DNA of 64,000 nucleotides from Pinibacter soli (GCF_029961145.1 NZ_JASBRG010000002.1:169993-233992), one strand, 5' to 3'. Counted from the first letter of the stretch, positions 43,259-52,276 are shown. Notes: generated by a model from the sequence alone, not told the origin. Numbers and translations: made by a program.

Positions 43259-45193
43259 TTATTTCCACAACGATTGCAAAACCGATTGATTCACCTTCAC
43301 GGGATATTTCTTTTTCAATGAAATGATCCACTCTTCTTCTAAATAATTCTGATAATCATTTAAGGCAAAACCGCGGGCATCTTCAAAGTTTCGAGGATCT
43401 TTTGTGTTATGCTTTTTTATGAGATACAGGAACGTGTAACTATTATCTGTTGCGTTTTTTACAGGAGCAGTAACAAATCCTTCACCCAATTTATCAACGC
43501 CGCTGATCGGAAACTGGTCATATTCAAATCTTCCGGAATCTGCCTGTACAATGTTTTCATACTCTTTTGCAATACTGCGCCAGTTGGTTCTATCTGAGTC
43601 TATTTTTTTGTACAACTCACCGATCGTTTTTTGATCGCTGCCGCTAAAAAACACCGCATCGGCGCCGGGCTGCCACCAGTATCTGTTGTAGTTGTTAGTA
43701 TAATACTTTCTTAAGCCGGCAGTATCATCGTTTGCTTTTGTCCAAACATTTCTTTGCATGCATTCAAACAACAAATTGCCATTTTTAAATTCATCCAATT
43801 GATGTGCAAATGCGTTGTTATAACGCTCAAGATTGCTGCGGTAATATTGTTCTGCGCTTGCTTCTACATAAGACTGCAACAACTCTTCTTTCGATTTCCC
43901 GTTTACCAGATCGCCCACGTTTCTAATGGCTTGCAAATAATTCTTCCAGTCGTTCAAAGTGTATTTTCTTTTATCGAAGAAAAACAACACTGTCTTTGGA
44001 TTGAGATCAGCATATTGTGGTAAGTTGGCATTTTTAAGTACGCTGTCTGCATATGGCCACAAATGCCCTTTGTTGAACGGCGCACGTTTATACCCGATGC
44101 GCACCAATATTTTTTGCATCATAGATTTCGATGCTTCCTGCATCCTCATATCGCTTGCCACACGCTGCTTAAGGTCAGCCATGTAAGCGGGCGTTTTAGT
44201 TGATGGAACCGGCGTCGCAGAAATTCTTTTCAAAATGTGATAGCCATAAGACGTTACGAAGGGCTTTGTTACTTCACCATTCCTTGTCAATGAAAACGCT
44301 TTTCCTTCGAAAAAAGGTTCATATCTGCCTACTCCAAACTCCGGTATCTGTCCGCCTGCCTGATAGCTTTGATTATCGTTGCTGTATTTCAATGCAAGAG
44401 AATCAAAGGACGCACCTGTAGCGGCAGCGGCATAGATTGAATCTATGGTGAATTGTATTTTTGATTTTTGTTCCGGAGTTGCTTGCGGAGGATAGGTCAA
44501 TAAAATTTGCGCAACGGAAATATTACCTATAGCTTTTCTCTCACCCAGGTTTTTGAAAATGTGATATCCTTGTTTTCCTTTCAACGGTTTTGAAAAACTC
44601 CCCGGCTTAAGTGAATAAGCAAGATTTTCAAGATTGTATGGCAATGTAAAAACGGTGATGTAACCTATGTCACCTTTATTTATACCCACATTGGGATCGT
44701 TGGAATATGCGCCTGCAACGGCTCCAAAATCTTTTCCCGATTGCAACTCTTTATATGCCGCGGTTGCTTGCTTATAGGCGTCGGCCGTATCGGTCGGGCT
44801 GTTGAAATGAATAAAAATGTGTGCGAGATGAATATCTTTCTGGCTCCTTTCAAATGCCTGATCAACCAGGGTTTGGATCGCTTCATCATCTACAAGGTAA
44901 TTGCCCGCAACCTGAGTTCTGAAATTTTCCAATTCCGCTTTTTGAGTGCTGAGCGTATCAAGTTTTTGATCGTATGCAGCTCTCACTTTCAGTTTATATC
45001 TTGTATACAACTCCAGGTAATTGCGAAATGCCTTCTCATCGCGGGTTCCGCCAACATTGTTTTTATTAAACGCTGTTAAGAACTCGCTCTTTGTTACAGG
45101 ATATTTTCCGTAGGTAAATAAAGTTTGACCAAAACTGCTCTGGGCGGCCATTAAAGCAAGGGCTACAATTAAGGATCCTGGTTTTATGTTCAT
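43259..45193 (-). CDS. Periplasmic peptidyl-prolyl isomerase with two parvulin domains (SurA/PpiD-like)
   Basis: A 644-aa exported folding factor (signal MNIKPGSLIVALALMAAQSSFGQ). N-terminal chaperone helices (TKSEFLTAFNKNNVGG), then a first PPIC domain at about 120-225 (HLAHIFIHFNSP, YSNDPNVGINKGDIGYI, GYHIFKNLGERKAIG) and a second at about 225-330 (AQILLTYPPQATPEQ, GGQIPEFGVGRYEPFFEGKAF, SYGYHILKRI). The C-terminal third is helical. It is expected to help outer-membrane proteins fold. It overlaps no gene and precedes nothing in operon. Confidence 0.93.
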   Translation of the reverse strand: MNIKPGSLIVALALMAAQSSFGQTLFTYGKYPVTKSEFLTAFNKNNVGGTRDEKAFRNYLELYTRYKLKVRAAYDQKLDTLSTQKAELENFRTQVAGNYLVDDEAIQTLVDQAFERSQKDIHLAHIFIHFNSPTDTADAYKQATAAYKELQSGKDFGAVAGAYSNDPNVGINKGDIGYITVFTLPYNLENLAYSLKPGSFSKPLKGKQGYHIFKNLGERKAIGNISVAQILLTYPPQATPEQKSKIQFTIDSIYAAAATGASFDSLALKYSNDNQSYQAGGQIPEFGVGRYEPFFEGKAFSLTRNGEVTKPFVTSYGYHILKRISATPVPSTKTPAYMADLKQRVASDMRMQEASKSMMQKILVRIGYKRAPFNKGHLWPYADSVLKNANLPQYADLNPKTVLFFFDKRKYTLNDWKNYLQAIRNVGDLVNGKSKEELLQSYVEASAEQYYRSNLERYNNAFAHQLDEFKNGNLLFECMQRNVWTKANDDTAGLRKYYTNNYNRYWWQPGADAVFFSGSDQKTIGELYKKIDSDRTNWRSIAKEYENIVQADSGRFEYDQFPISGVDKLGEGFVTAPVKNATDNSYTFLYLIKKHNTKDPRNFEDARGFALNDYQNYLEEEWIISLKKKYPVKVNQSVLQSLWK

Positions 45194-45225
45194 ATCGATA
45201 TGAGGTTAAAGTTAACTGTGTTAAC

Positions 45226-45380
45226 AATTTGAAAATTTGAAAATATGGGAATTTGAAAATTCTTTCAGTGCAACTTTCTATTTCTTAAATTAACTCTCCA
45301 AAAGTCGCAGAGTTAAAAATAAATTCATCGAGATGAACCTGAAGCATTTTCAAATTTTCAAATTTTCAAATTTTCAAATT
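45226..45380. repeat. Self-complementary word repeat (TTTGAAAA family)
   Basis: Left arm 45226-45262 and right arm 45346-45380, each three or four copies of AATTTGAAA; pairs over about 35 bp with one interruption. It lies between two minus-strand exported-protein genes. Confidence 0.88.
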
Positions 45381-45410
45381 AGATGTGTTACACACCCCGT
45401 CTATTTTAGT

Positions 45411-46850
45411 TTATTTCTGTTTTAGCTTAAGCTGTAAAACTTCTTCCACCTGGTCGTAGGTTAGCTTTTTGGCAATAATACGTTTGTCTTTGTCGAGCAG
45501 GTACAGGACCGGTGTCTGGAAAACATCGTACAATTGTTTGTAGCTTGGCTTTCCAGCTTTGCTCACCTCATCTTTTTGCTCATCTGTTTCATACACATGG
45601 ATCCAATCTTTCAAGCTGTTTTCGTGGATATAATTTAACCATGCAGCCTTTCCTCCGTCTACCATCACACCCCATATTTTAACGCCTTCTTTCTTCCATT
45701 TGTTCTGATACATGGAATCCAGCTTAGGCACCATTTCCTTACAATGGCTACACGTTGGGTCCCAGAAACAAATAACCACGTAATCAGCTTTTACTTCATA
45801 AAGGGTTTGCACCTTGCCAGATGTGTCTGTCATTAAAAGATCCTGTGCAGGAAGACCGATCAAATTTGCCATCAGGCTGTACGCCCTGTCGCTCATGTAT
45901 TTTTGATATTTGTCTGTAAACCAGTCTACCTTCGGATTATTGTTGATGTATTTTTCAAACAAGTGCACATACACCGCATCAAGGCCCATGTATTTTGGAT
46001 TGATGTAATCCTGTATGAAATGCGTAAGTAAATATTTGAACATCTCTTTGTTGACGCTGCTTGCATCCAGCATCTTATCAACTTCTTTGATAATTGAATC
46101 AGAAACAGGCGGCACCAGGTTTTCGTAATACTTGTTCAGCTTTCCTTCAAAAATTTGTTCCGGCGTGCGGATCAGGCGCTCATCTGCAAAAGAAACACCG
46201 TCCCAGTAATGCGCTTTGTAATAGTTGTAAACATAAAGAGAATCATATTTTCCTCCGGGCATTTTTGATGCCTCCGGAACTTTCGGCTCCTTCATTGCTT
46301 TTAACAATGCCGCGAGGAAAGAGTTTGGATTTTTGGCTTCCAGGTCATTTCTGTAAGCCTGCATGCGGTTGTTTGCCTTCTGCCATTCGTCCTGTATCCT
46401 TGCAGAATCTGTTTTGCTCGTCGCTTTGCTCAAATTGGTTCTTAATGTGTTCATTTCAGAACCTATCTTGTTAAGCGTTTGTGAATAGGTTTGAAATAAA
46501 GTATTATCAGGAGAATTTGTGAAAACAGCTTTATCTACTGCAGAAGAATCTGCCGAAATAGAAAAGGTTTGCTGTTTGTCGATCAGCAATTCAAACAATA
46601 TTTGTTTACTGGGAGATACGATAAAATAAATACCGCCCTGTAATTTTTCCTTTCCTTTAAAAACGCCTTTGCTGTTGGCATCCAGTTTCACGCTATCCGC
46701 GAGGGCCTTGATTTTCCCGTAATGATAACCCAGGTATACGTATTCGTTCTTGTAAGGTTTTAGCGTAATGTTAATAGCATAACCATTTTGAGCAAATGAC
46801 GAAACGCACAGGGTACATGCAGCAAGTAAAAAAAGTGAAAAAGCTTTCAT
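45411..46850 (-). CDS. Thioredoxin-like (TlpA-type) exported protein with DUF4369/DUF5106 regions
   Basis: A 479-aa exported thiol-disulfide protein (signal MKAFSLFLLAACTLCVSSFAQ). N-terminal DUF4369-like beta domain (about 24-130: YAINITLKPYKNEYVYLGYH), helical DUF5106-like middle, and a C-terminal TlpA-type thioredoxin fold at about 340-475 with active site DPTCSHCKEMVPKL (CSHC). Likely a periplasmic thiol reductase; partner unknown. The -7-like TAATTTTA lies just upstream (near 46857). Confidence 0.88.
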   Translation of the reverse strand: MKAFSLFLLAACTLCVSSFAQNGYAINITLKPYKNEYVYLGYHYGKIKALADSVKLDANSKGVFKGKEKLQGGIYFIVSPSKQILFELLIDKQQTFSISADSSAVDKAVFTNSPDNTLFQTYSQTLNKIGSEMNTLRTNLSKATSKTDSARIQDEWQKANNRMQAYRNDLEAKNPNSFLAALLKAMKEPKVPEASKMPGGKYDSLYVYNYYKAHYWDGVSFADERLIRTPEQIFEGKLNKYYENLVPPVSDSIIKEVDKMLDASSVNKEMFKYLLTHFIQDYINPKYMGLDAVYVHLFEKYINNNPKVDWFTDKYQKYMSDRAYSLMANLIGLPAQDLLMTDTSGKVQTLYEVKADYVVICFWDPTCSHCKEMVPKLDSMYQNKWKKEGVKIWGVMVDGGKAAWLNYIHENSLKDWIHVYETDEQKDEVSKAGKPSYKQLYDVFQTPVLYLLDKDKRIIAKKLTYDQVEEVLQLKLKQK

Positions 46851-46887
46851 ATCTAAAATTAAGGACTGTATTTAGGATCGCTAAATT

Positions 46888-47120
46888 AAGTGATAAGTTG
46901 TGAGTTTTAAGTTGTGAGTTATGAGTTTTAAATTTTAATGATAAGTTTAAGTGCAAGAAGCCATTATGGCGACTCTTGCCAATCATTGTTTCTGTTTAAT
47001 AACATTGCAAATCAATGAGTAGAAAATAAGGCAATTATAACATTTTATGCCGCTTAACCTACTGGTACTCAAAACTCACAACTCATAACTCATAACTTGC
47101 CACTCATATCCTACAACTTA
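46888..47120. repeat. Self-complementary word repeat (GTTGTGAGTTATGAG family) between divergent genes
   Basis: Left arm 46888-46931 and right arm 47067-47118 are each made of 7-nt words GTTGTGA/GTTATGA (complement CAACTCA/TAACTCA). The right arm stops 2-4 nt short of the rlmD -7 box. The flanking genes are divergent, which excludes a shared terminator role. Confidence 0.88.
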
Positions 47121-47121
47121 G

Positions 47122-47129
47122 TACTTTTG
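47122..47129 (+). promoter_or_regulatory. -7 promoter element for rlmD
   Basis: TACTTTTG, perfect TAnnTTTG, ends 5 nt before ATG 47134 and 26 nt before ATG 47155. Use of the first would mean a leaderless mRNA; the second fits the family start better. Confidence 0.65.
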
Positions 47130-47133
47130 CGGC

Positions 47134-48552
47134 ATGCGAAAAAAGAAGAATATTATGCTAAGCAACGTGACGGTGCAGGATTATGCCGCTGAGGGTAAGT
47201 CACTTAGCAAACTGGATGGAAAAGTAATTTTTATTGAAGGTGCCGTACCGGGTGATGTGGTGGATGTACAGCTTACAAAGAGCAAAAAAGACTGGGGAGA
47301 GGGCCGTGCCGTAAAATTTCACGAATTTTCGAAGGATCGCGTGGCTCCTTTTTGCGAACATTTTGGAGTTTGCGGTGGTTGCAAATGGCAAATGTTGCCG
47401 TACGAAAAACAGCTCCAGTTCAAACAAAATGAAGTGGCGCAAAATCTGCGCAGAATAGGTAAGGTAACTTTGCCCGAAATCATGCCAATCGCAGGCTGTG
47501 ACGACACAAGATATTACCGCAATAAACTTGAGTTTACTTTTAGCAACAGACGTTATTTGTTGCCAAACGAAATAAAAAAAGACGAAGCCATCCCCCAGGA
47601 AAACGCGGTTGGCTTCCACGTTCCAAGAATATTCGACAAGGTAATTGATATCAATACCTGCCATTTGATGGAAGAACCTCAGAATGCAATTCGCAATACA
47701 GTACGAGCCTTCGCTTTGCAAAATGGCTACACTTTTTACGATATTAAGAATCATGAAGGCTGGCTGCGCAACCTGATTGTTCGTGTTTGTACCACCGGCG
47801 AGGTGATGGTGAACGTGTGCTTTGGCCATGAGGATGAAAAGCAATGGAAAAAGCTTTTCGATCATTTGCTGGCAACGGTTCCATCGATCACAACGCTTTT
47901 GTACACTATCAATCCCAAATGGAACGATAGCATATACGATCTTTCGCCACAAACCTATTTTGGCAAAGGATTCATTTTAGAAACCCTGGAAGATTTTCAG
48001 TTTAAGATCAGTCCGAAATCATTCTTCCAAACGAATACCAAACAGGGTGAAAAGCTTTACCAGATCACCCGCGATTTTGCTGAACTTACCGGAAACGAGG
48101 TAGTGTACGACTTGTACTGCGGAACGGGCAGCATTGGCATTTTTGTAAGTAAAAAAGCAAAAAAGATAATTGGTGTTGAGGTAATTGCAGACGCTATCGA
48201 GGACGCAAAAGAAAACGCCAAACTGAACAACATTGAGCACGCCTCTTTCTTCGCCGGAGATGTGATCGACGTTTGCGACGATAATTTCTTCAGCCAGCAT
48301 GGAAAGCCCGATGTTATCATTACCGATCCACCCCGAGCAGGCATGCATGAAAAGCTGGTGAGAAAAATACTGGATATGGAAGCGCCGACCGTGGTGTATG
48401 TGAGCTGTAATCCTGCAACGCAGGCACGCGACCTGAACCTTCTGGATGAAAAGTACGAAGTGACCAAAATTCAGCCGGTTGATATGTTTCCGCACACGCA
48501 CCATATTGAGAATGTGGTTCAACTTAAGCTGAGGAGAGTAATTAATAATTAA
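47134..48552 (+). CDS. rlmD: 23S rRNA (uracil-C5)-methyltransferase RlmD
   Basis: A 472-aa class I RNA m5U methyltransferase (U1939-type). N-terminal TRAM domain (VQDYAAEGKSLSKLDGKVIFIEGAVPGD), a Fe-S cluster region (CEHFGVCGGCKWQMLPYE), SAM-binding motif VYDLYCGTGSIGIF, catalytic TDPPRAGMHEK and the catalytic Cys in YVSCNPATQARDL. RlmD and RumB-type enzymes are hard to separate in Bacteroidota. The start could be 47134 or ATG 47155 (MLSNVTVQDYA); the -7 box at 47122-47129 favours neither absolutely. Confidence 0.92.
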   Translation: MRKKKNIMLSNVTVQDYAAEGKSLSKLDGKVIFIEGAVPGDVVDVQLTKSKKDWGEGRAVKFHEFSKDRVAPFCEHFGVCGGCKWQMLPYEKQLQFKQNEVAQNLRRIGKVTLPEIMPIAGCDDTRYYRNKLEFTFSNRRYLLPNEIKKDEAIPQENAVGFHVPRIFDKVIDINTCHLMEEPQNAIRNTVRAFALQNGYTFYDIKNHEGWLRNLIVRVCTTGEVMVNVCFGHEDEKQWKKLFDHLLATVPSITTLLYTINPKWNDSIYDLSPQTYFGKGFILETLEDFQFKISPKSFFQTNTKQGEKLYQITRDFAELTGNEVVYDLYCGTGSIGIFVSKKAKKIIGVEVIADAIEDAKENAKLNNIEHASFFAGDVIDVCDDNFFSQHGKPDVIITDPPRAGMHEKLVRKILDMEAPTVVYVSCNPATQARDLNLLDEKYEVTKIQPVDMFPHTHHIENVVQLKLRRVINN

Positions 48553-48664
48553 TAGGGCTGCAGTCGTTACGATTGTCGGCGTCCTTTATTATGGATTTAG
48601 TTACCGGAAAAAGTAAAACTTAGTAATGAGTTAAATATTAATTATTCTTTATTAATTATTAATT
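48540..48664. repeat. Self-complementary word repeat (AATTAATAATTAAT family)
   Basis: Left arm 48540-48555, overlapping the rlmD stop codon, pairs with right arm 48648-48664 over about 16 bp. The loop of about 90 nt is unremarkable. Confidence 0.75.
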
Positions 48665-48707
48665 CGCAGAAGGGCAGATAATATTAATTTCAAACAAAAT
48701 AGGACTT

Positions 48708-49361
48708 ATGAATTTCAGGAATATTCCGCCGGTAATTAAGAATCTGCTGATTGCAAATATTTTGATCTTTGCTGCGCAACATCTTTTGCCACTCCCTCAA
48801 CCCGTAATTATGGTCGATGGACAATATGCGAGATTACCGTACGATATTGTAGAGCAATACTGCGCTTTGTGGTCAACACATCCGACTGAACTTGGCGCAG
48901 CACATTTCAAAATATGGCAACTCGTGACCTATATGTTTTTACATGCCAATTTCATGCACCTGCTTTTCAATATGTTTACTCTCTGGATGTTCGGAAGTAT
49001 ACTTGAGTTCCATTGGGGTGCAAAGAAATTCTTCAATTTTTATATGATTTGTGGAATAATCGCAGGATTAACGCAGCTTGTTTTTTCTAGTGGCTCTGCA
49101 GTTGGTGCTTCGGGAGCCATTATGGGATTAATGGCTGCATTCGTATACCTTTTCCCAAACACGCCAATGTACGTATATTTTATTCCTATTCCCATCAAGG
49201 CAAAATATGTTATACCTGCATTTATGGCAATTGATCTATTTGGCATTATTTCTCCGTCGAAAGGTGACCAGATAGGACATTGGGCACATCTTGGTGGCGC
49301 AGCGGCAGGATTTCTTTTGGTGTTTTTAGGGAACAAAATGAATCGAAAAACGTTTTATTAA
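48708..49361 (+). CDS. Rhomboid family intramembrane serine protease (active-site intact)
   Basis: A 217-aa rhomboid protease with six hydrophobic spans. The catalytic Ser135 is in VGASGAIMG (GxSG), the second-TM HLLFNMF region with its conserved His/Asn pair is seen in FMHLLFNMFTLWMFG, and the catalytic His is in HWAHLGGAAAG. It should cleave membrane-protein substrates within the bilayer; targets unknown. The next gene codes for a related protein without the Ser, 67 bp downstream. Confidence 0.93.
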   Translation: MNFRNIPPVIKNLLIANILIFAAQHLLPLPQPVIMVDGQYARLPYDIVEQYCALWSTHPTELGAAHFKIWQLVTYMFLHANFMHLLFNMFTLWMFGSILEFHWGAKKFFNFYMICGIIAGLTQLVFSSGSAVGASGAIMGLMAAFVYLFPNTPMYVYFIPIPIKAKYVIPAFMAIDLFGIISPSKGDQIGHWAHLGGAAAGFLLVFLGNKMNRKTFY

Positions 49362-49428
49362 TAGTAAGAACCCATGCAAGACCTGGGTACGATCTTTTTG
49401 TTTAAATCCGTAATAAATACAAAAAACT

Positions 49429-50373
49429 ATGAGTGTGGCAGAAGAAAAAAGCAAAAGGAAAATTTTTATGGGCTCTGATGGAAATGCACTTGTAAATCTA
49501 ATAGTGCTTATTACTATCAGTTTTGTCTTGCTCAACTTTGTTTATGTCATTTACATAATGAGTGAGCTCGAAAAGCAAGCTTATATAAAGAATGTGTTTA
49601 ACTGGTTTGTGCTGCCGGCAGATTTCAGTAAACTGGGAAGCCGCCCATGGACGCTGATTACCCACATGTTTGTACATGAAAGCTTCTTTCAGGGTTTTGA
49701 TGGTGTTTTTCATATGATAGGTAACCTGCTGTGGCTTTGGGCCTTTGGTTACATTTTGCAGGATCTGGCCGGTAATAGAAAACTGATCCCCGTTTTCTTA
49801 TATGGAGGTTTTGCGGGAGGCATTTTTTACATCATTGCTTATAACCTTATTGGAAAATTACACCCGGGATTGGAAAACGCTACCTTACTTGGATCGAATG
49901 CCGCAGTAATGGCGGTGGCGGTGGCTACTACGACGGTTTCACCAGACTACAGACTTTTTCCAATGATCAACGGTGGAATTCCTTTGTGGATACTGATGGT
50001 GTTGTTTGTAATCATTGATTTTGCCGGTATTCCGGGCAATAACCCAGCGATATATGTGGCACATATTGCCGCCGCTACAGTAGGTTTTCTGTTTATTTAC
50101 AGCTTGCGCAAAGGAAAAGACTGGAGCGATCCCATCAATGGATTTTTTGATTGGTTCGGCAACCTGTTCAATCCCGATAAACCTAAAAAGACAAAAACGA
50201 AGGATGAATTTTTCTATAATCTGCAAGGCAAAAGTCCTTATAAGAAAAAATCAAATCTTACACAAAGCAGAATCGACAGCATTTTAGATAAGATCAATCA
50301 GCAGGGATATCATTTCCTTACGGACGAGGAGAAAGAAATTTTGAAGCGGGCATCAGAAGATGATTTTCAGTAG
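49429..50373 (+). CDS. Rhomboid-family membrane protein lacking the catalytic Ser, with DUF6576 tail
   Basis: A 314-aa rhomboid-fold protein. The GxS motif is LLGSNAAVMA, so Asn157 occupies the Ser position of the paralogue; the second-half His is kept (VAHIAAATVG) and the TM2 HMIGNLLWLWAFG is normal. After the membrane domain, a hydrophilic tail of about 80 residues ends in a helical unit (SRIDSILDKINQQGYHFLTDEEKEIL) typical of the DUF6576 region. Probably a pseudoprotease partner of the adjacent rhomboid, as in iRhoms; this is inference. Confidence 0.88.
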   Translation: MSVAEEKSKRKIFMGSDGNALVNLIVLITISFVLLNFVYVIYIMSELEKQAYIKNVFNWFVLPADFSKLGSRPWTLITHMFVHESFFQGFDGVFHMIGNLLWLWAFGYILQDLAGNRKLIPVFLYGGFAGGIFYIIAYNLIGKLHPGLENATLLGSNAAVMAVAVATTTVSPDYRLFPMINGGIPLWILMVLFVIIDFAGIPGNNPAIYVAHIAAATVGFLFIYSLRKGKDWSDPINGFFDWFGNLFNPDKPKKTKTKDEFFYNLQGKSPYKKKSNLTQSRIDSILDKINQQGYHFLTDEEKEILKRASEDDFQ

Positions 50374-50591
50374 TGAGCACGCAGATGACGCTGATTAGAC
50401 TGGTTTACACTGATCTTTCTCGTTTTGCAGCCTTGCTGAAAACTATAGGAACATTCTAATAAAATGGAGATGAAATTGAATGACGATTCAAACTCATCCC
50501 CATTTTTTAATTTATTCTTCTTAATCGACTTGTATATACAGCAAAAGATCAGTGTAAATCAGTCTAATCAGCGTCATCAGTGTGCTTACTA
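50371..50591. repeat. Self-complementary word repeat (GACGCTGATTAGACTG family) spanning both stop codons
   Basis: Left arm 50371-50419 (starting in the rhomboid TAG) and right arm 50543-50591 (ending in the stop of the convergent PH-SHOCT gene) pair over about 48 bp with few mismatches. A separate terminator hairpin lies in the loop (50461-50508). Confidence 0.95.
50461..50508. terminator. Terminator inside the 50371-50591 repeat
   Basis: AAATGGAGATGA pairs with TCATCCCCATTT (one mismatch) around an inner GAAT/ATTC; followed by TTTT on the plus strand. It serves the rhomboid genes. Confidence 0.75.
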
Positions 50592-51197
50592 CATCCTCGA
50601 AAGCACTTCTGCTTTCTTTGCGTCATATTCTTCCTGTGAAATGAGTTGATTGTCGAGCAGGGTTTTAAGTTTTTGCAAAACAACTGCCGGGTCATCCTGT
50701 TGTTTTTGTTGGTCGGCACCTGTTTGGGATTGCCCCATCGGACCCGAAACAACTAATCTTCCCGCGGCAGCTCTTTTTTCTTCGAGGTCCCGCTGGCGAC
50801 GCACTTCTTTTTGAATTTCTTCCTGCTCCTGCGCCATTGTATATAATTTCCTGGCTTGTGCCTTCGGCAAAAAATCTATTTTGCTTACTGCCCCGTTAAT
50901 GGTCTGTATAGTAAACTCAGAGCCCCAAATATTTTCTTTCAAATGGCAGCTTAAAACATCTCTCCAGATGTAGTCTTCCAAATCCATTGCAAGGCCAAGA
51001 TTTTTCGGCCTGAAAATAATAATTCGTTTATTGGTAAGCACAAGGCAATCCGGTGTAATGTTGATCGCAGGTTTCTTTTGAACAGCGATGTATTGCACCT
51101 CTTCGCCGGTCATTAGCATGTTGTTCAATCTTTCTGAGACCTTTTCCACTGCTTTCGGATCCTGTTCTTCATTAAGGAAGTTGCTGAAATTTATCAT
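50589..51197 (-). CDS. PH-domain and SHOCT-domain protein
   Basis: A 202-aa cytosolic protein. The first half is a bacterial PH-like domain (EVQYIAVQKKPAINI, DCLVLTNKRIIIFRPKNLG, FTIQTINGAVSKIDFLP), followed by a charged helix (MAQEQEEIQKEVRRQRDLEEKRAA) and a C-terminal SHOCT motif (VLQKLKTLLDNQLISQEEYDAKKAEVL). SHOCT units often mediate oligomerisation. Function unknown. Its stop lies in the arm of a large inverted repeat. Confidence 0.85.
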   Translation of the reverse strand: MINFSNFLNEEQDPKAVEKVSERLNNMLMTGEEVQYIAVQKKPAINITPDCLVLTNKRIIIFRPKNLGLAMDLEDYIWRDVLSCHLKENIWGSEFTIQTINGAVSKIDFLPKAQARKLYTMAQEQEEIQKEVRRQRDLEEKRAAAGRLVVSGPMGQSQTGADQQKQQDDPAVVLQKLKTLLDNQLISQEEYDAKKAEVLSRM

Positions 51198-51218
51198 TGA
51201 TAAGAGTTTATAAAATGG

Positions 51219-51286
51219 ATTGAATCATTGAATTATCGATTAATGAAAGATTGAAATCACTCTTCTGGAACATTCAATTATTCAAT
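51219..51286. repeat. Self-complementary word repeat (ATTGAATAATTGAAT family)
   Basis: Left arm 51219-51233 pairs with right arm 51272-51286 at 14 of 15 positions. The right arm abuts the nitrilase-family stop codon (51286-51288). Confidence 0.8.
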
Positions 51287-52113
51287 TATTGCCCATCACC
51301 ATCTCCCGACGCTGCCCAATTCTGGTTGAGGAGCATAAAGGGATCGGCGTCTTTTAAAAACGGCAATTTGGCCCGTATTTCATCAAGGGTTTTCTTCTGT
51401 AATGTCATTGTCAAAATATCTTCGTCATGCACTTTGTGATACAAAATTTCACCCAACGGATCGATGATCATGCTGTCACCGCTATGATAAATTCCATTTC
51501 CGTCATTGCCCACCCTGTTTACACCAATAACAAAAGACTGGTTTTCTATGGCTCTTGCCTGCAACAACGTCTTCCATGCGTGATGCCGACGTTCGGGCCA
51601 GTTTGCCACATAGATCAGCACATCATATTCTGCTCCTTCTTCTGTTTGCTGCTGCCTCGCCCACAAAGGAAAACGCAGATCATAGCAGACCTGCAAATTA
51701 ATTTTCCAGCCTTTTACCGAAGCAATAAGTCTTTTATGGCCCGCAGCATAATGCGCATCTTCACCCGCATAAGCAAACAGATGCCGCTTATTGTAAACAC
51801 CATATTGGCCAGTCGGCAGCATCCACACAAGGCGGTTGTAGTAATCTTCTCCTTCTTTCGCAATAAAACTTCCTGTAAGAATAATTCTCTTTTGCGCTGC
51901 TATACGTTTCATCCATGCAATGGTTTCACCATCCATTGTCTCCGCCAGCTTTTCGGGTTGCATACTAAAGCCCGTACTAAACATTTCCGGAAGGATTACC
52001 ACCTCCGTTTTCTCTTTAATGCCATTGATCTTCTCCTCCAGCATTTTCAGATTAGCGGCTTTATCTTCCCAGTGAAGTTGTGTTTGTATGATGGTAAATG
52101 TGAGCGTGGACAT
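51286..52113 (-). CDS. Nitrilase superfamily amidohydrolase (omega-amidase / YafV-like)
   Basis: A 275-aa carbon-nitrogen hydrolase. Catalytic Glu-Lys-Cys triad: Glu in VVILPEMFSTGF, Lys in NKRHLFAY, Cys in QVCYDLRFPLW. The sequence is closest in pattern to omega-amidase/YafV enzymes, which hydrolyse 2-oxoglutaramate or 2-oxosuccinamate (the KMTB shunt), but other amides are possible. Length is typical. It is 50 bp from the PH-SHOCT gene on the same strand, separated by an inverted repeat. Confidence 0.92.
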   Translation of the reverse strand: MSTLTFTIIQTQLHWEDKAANLKMLEEKINGIKEKTEVVILPEMFSTGFSMQPEKLAETMDGETIAWMKRIAAQKRIILTGSFIAKEGEDYYNRLVWMLPTGQYGVYNKRHLFAYAGEDAHYAAGHKRLIASVKGWKINLQVCYDLRFPLWARQQQTEEGAEYDVLIYVANWPERRHHAWKTLLQARAIENQSFVIGVNRVGNDGNGIYHSGDSMIIDPLGEILYHKVHDEDILTMTLQKKTLDEIRAKLPFLKDADPFMLLNQNWAASGDGDGQ

Positions 52114-52142
52114 TCTTGATGATTGTGGAATAAAATTAACGC

Positions 52143-52220
52143 AATAACTGAATAACTGAGTAACCGAATGCTGAAGAGAAATCGATCTTCAAACTCAGTT
52201 ATTCAGTCATTCAGTTATTA
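52143..52220. repeat. Self-complementary word repeat (AATAACTG family)
   Basis: Left arm 52143-52163 (AATAACTGAATAACTGAGTAA) faces right arm 52192-52220, whose complement is (AATAACTGAATGACTGAATAAC). Same words as 7863-8045 and 59523-59619. Confidence 0.85.
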
Positions 52221-52221
52221 A

Positions 52222-52254
52222 CAAAAAAAAGCAGGAGCAAAGAATTGCCCCCGC
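52222..52254 (-). terminator. Terminator after cysteine synthase gene
   Basis: AGCGGGGGC pairs with GCTCCTGCT (minor mismatches) around AATTCTTT; on the minus strand eight T follow. 23 nt past the stop. Confidence 0.8.
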
Positions 52255-52276
52255 TATAACACATGAGAAAACAGAT

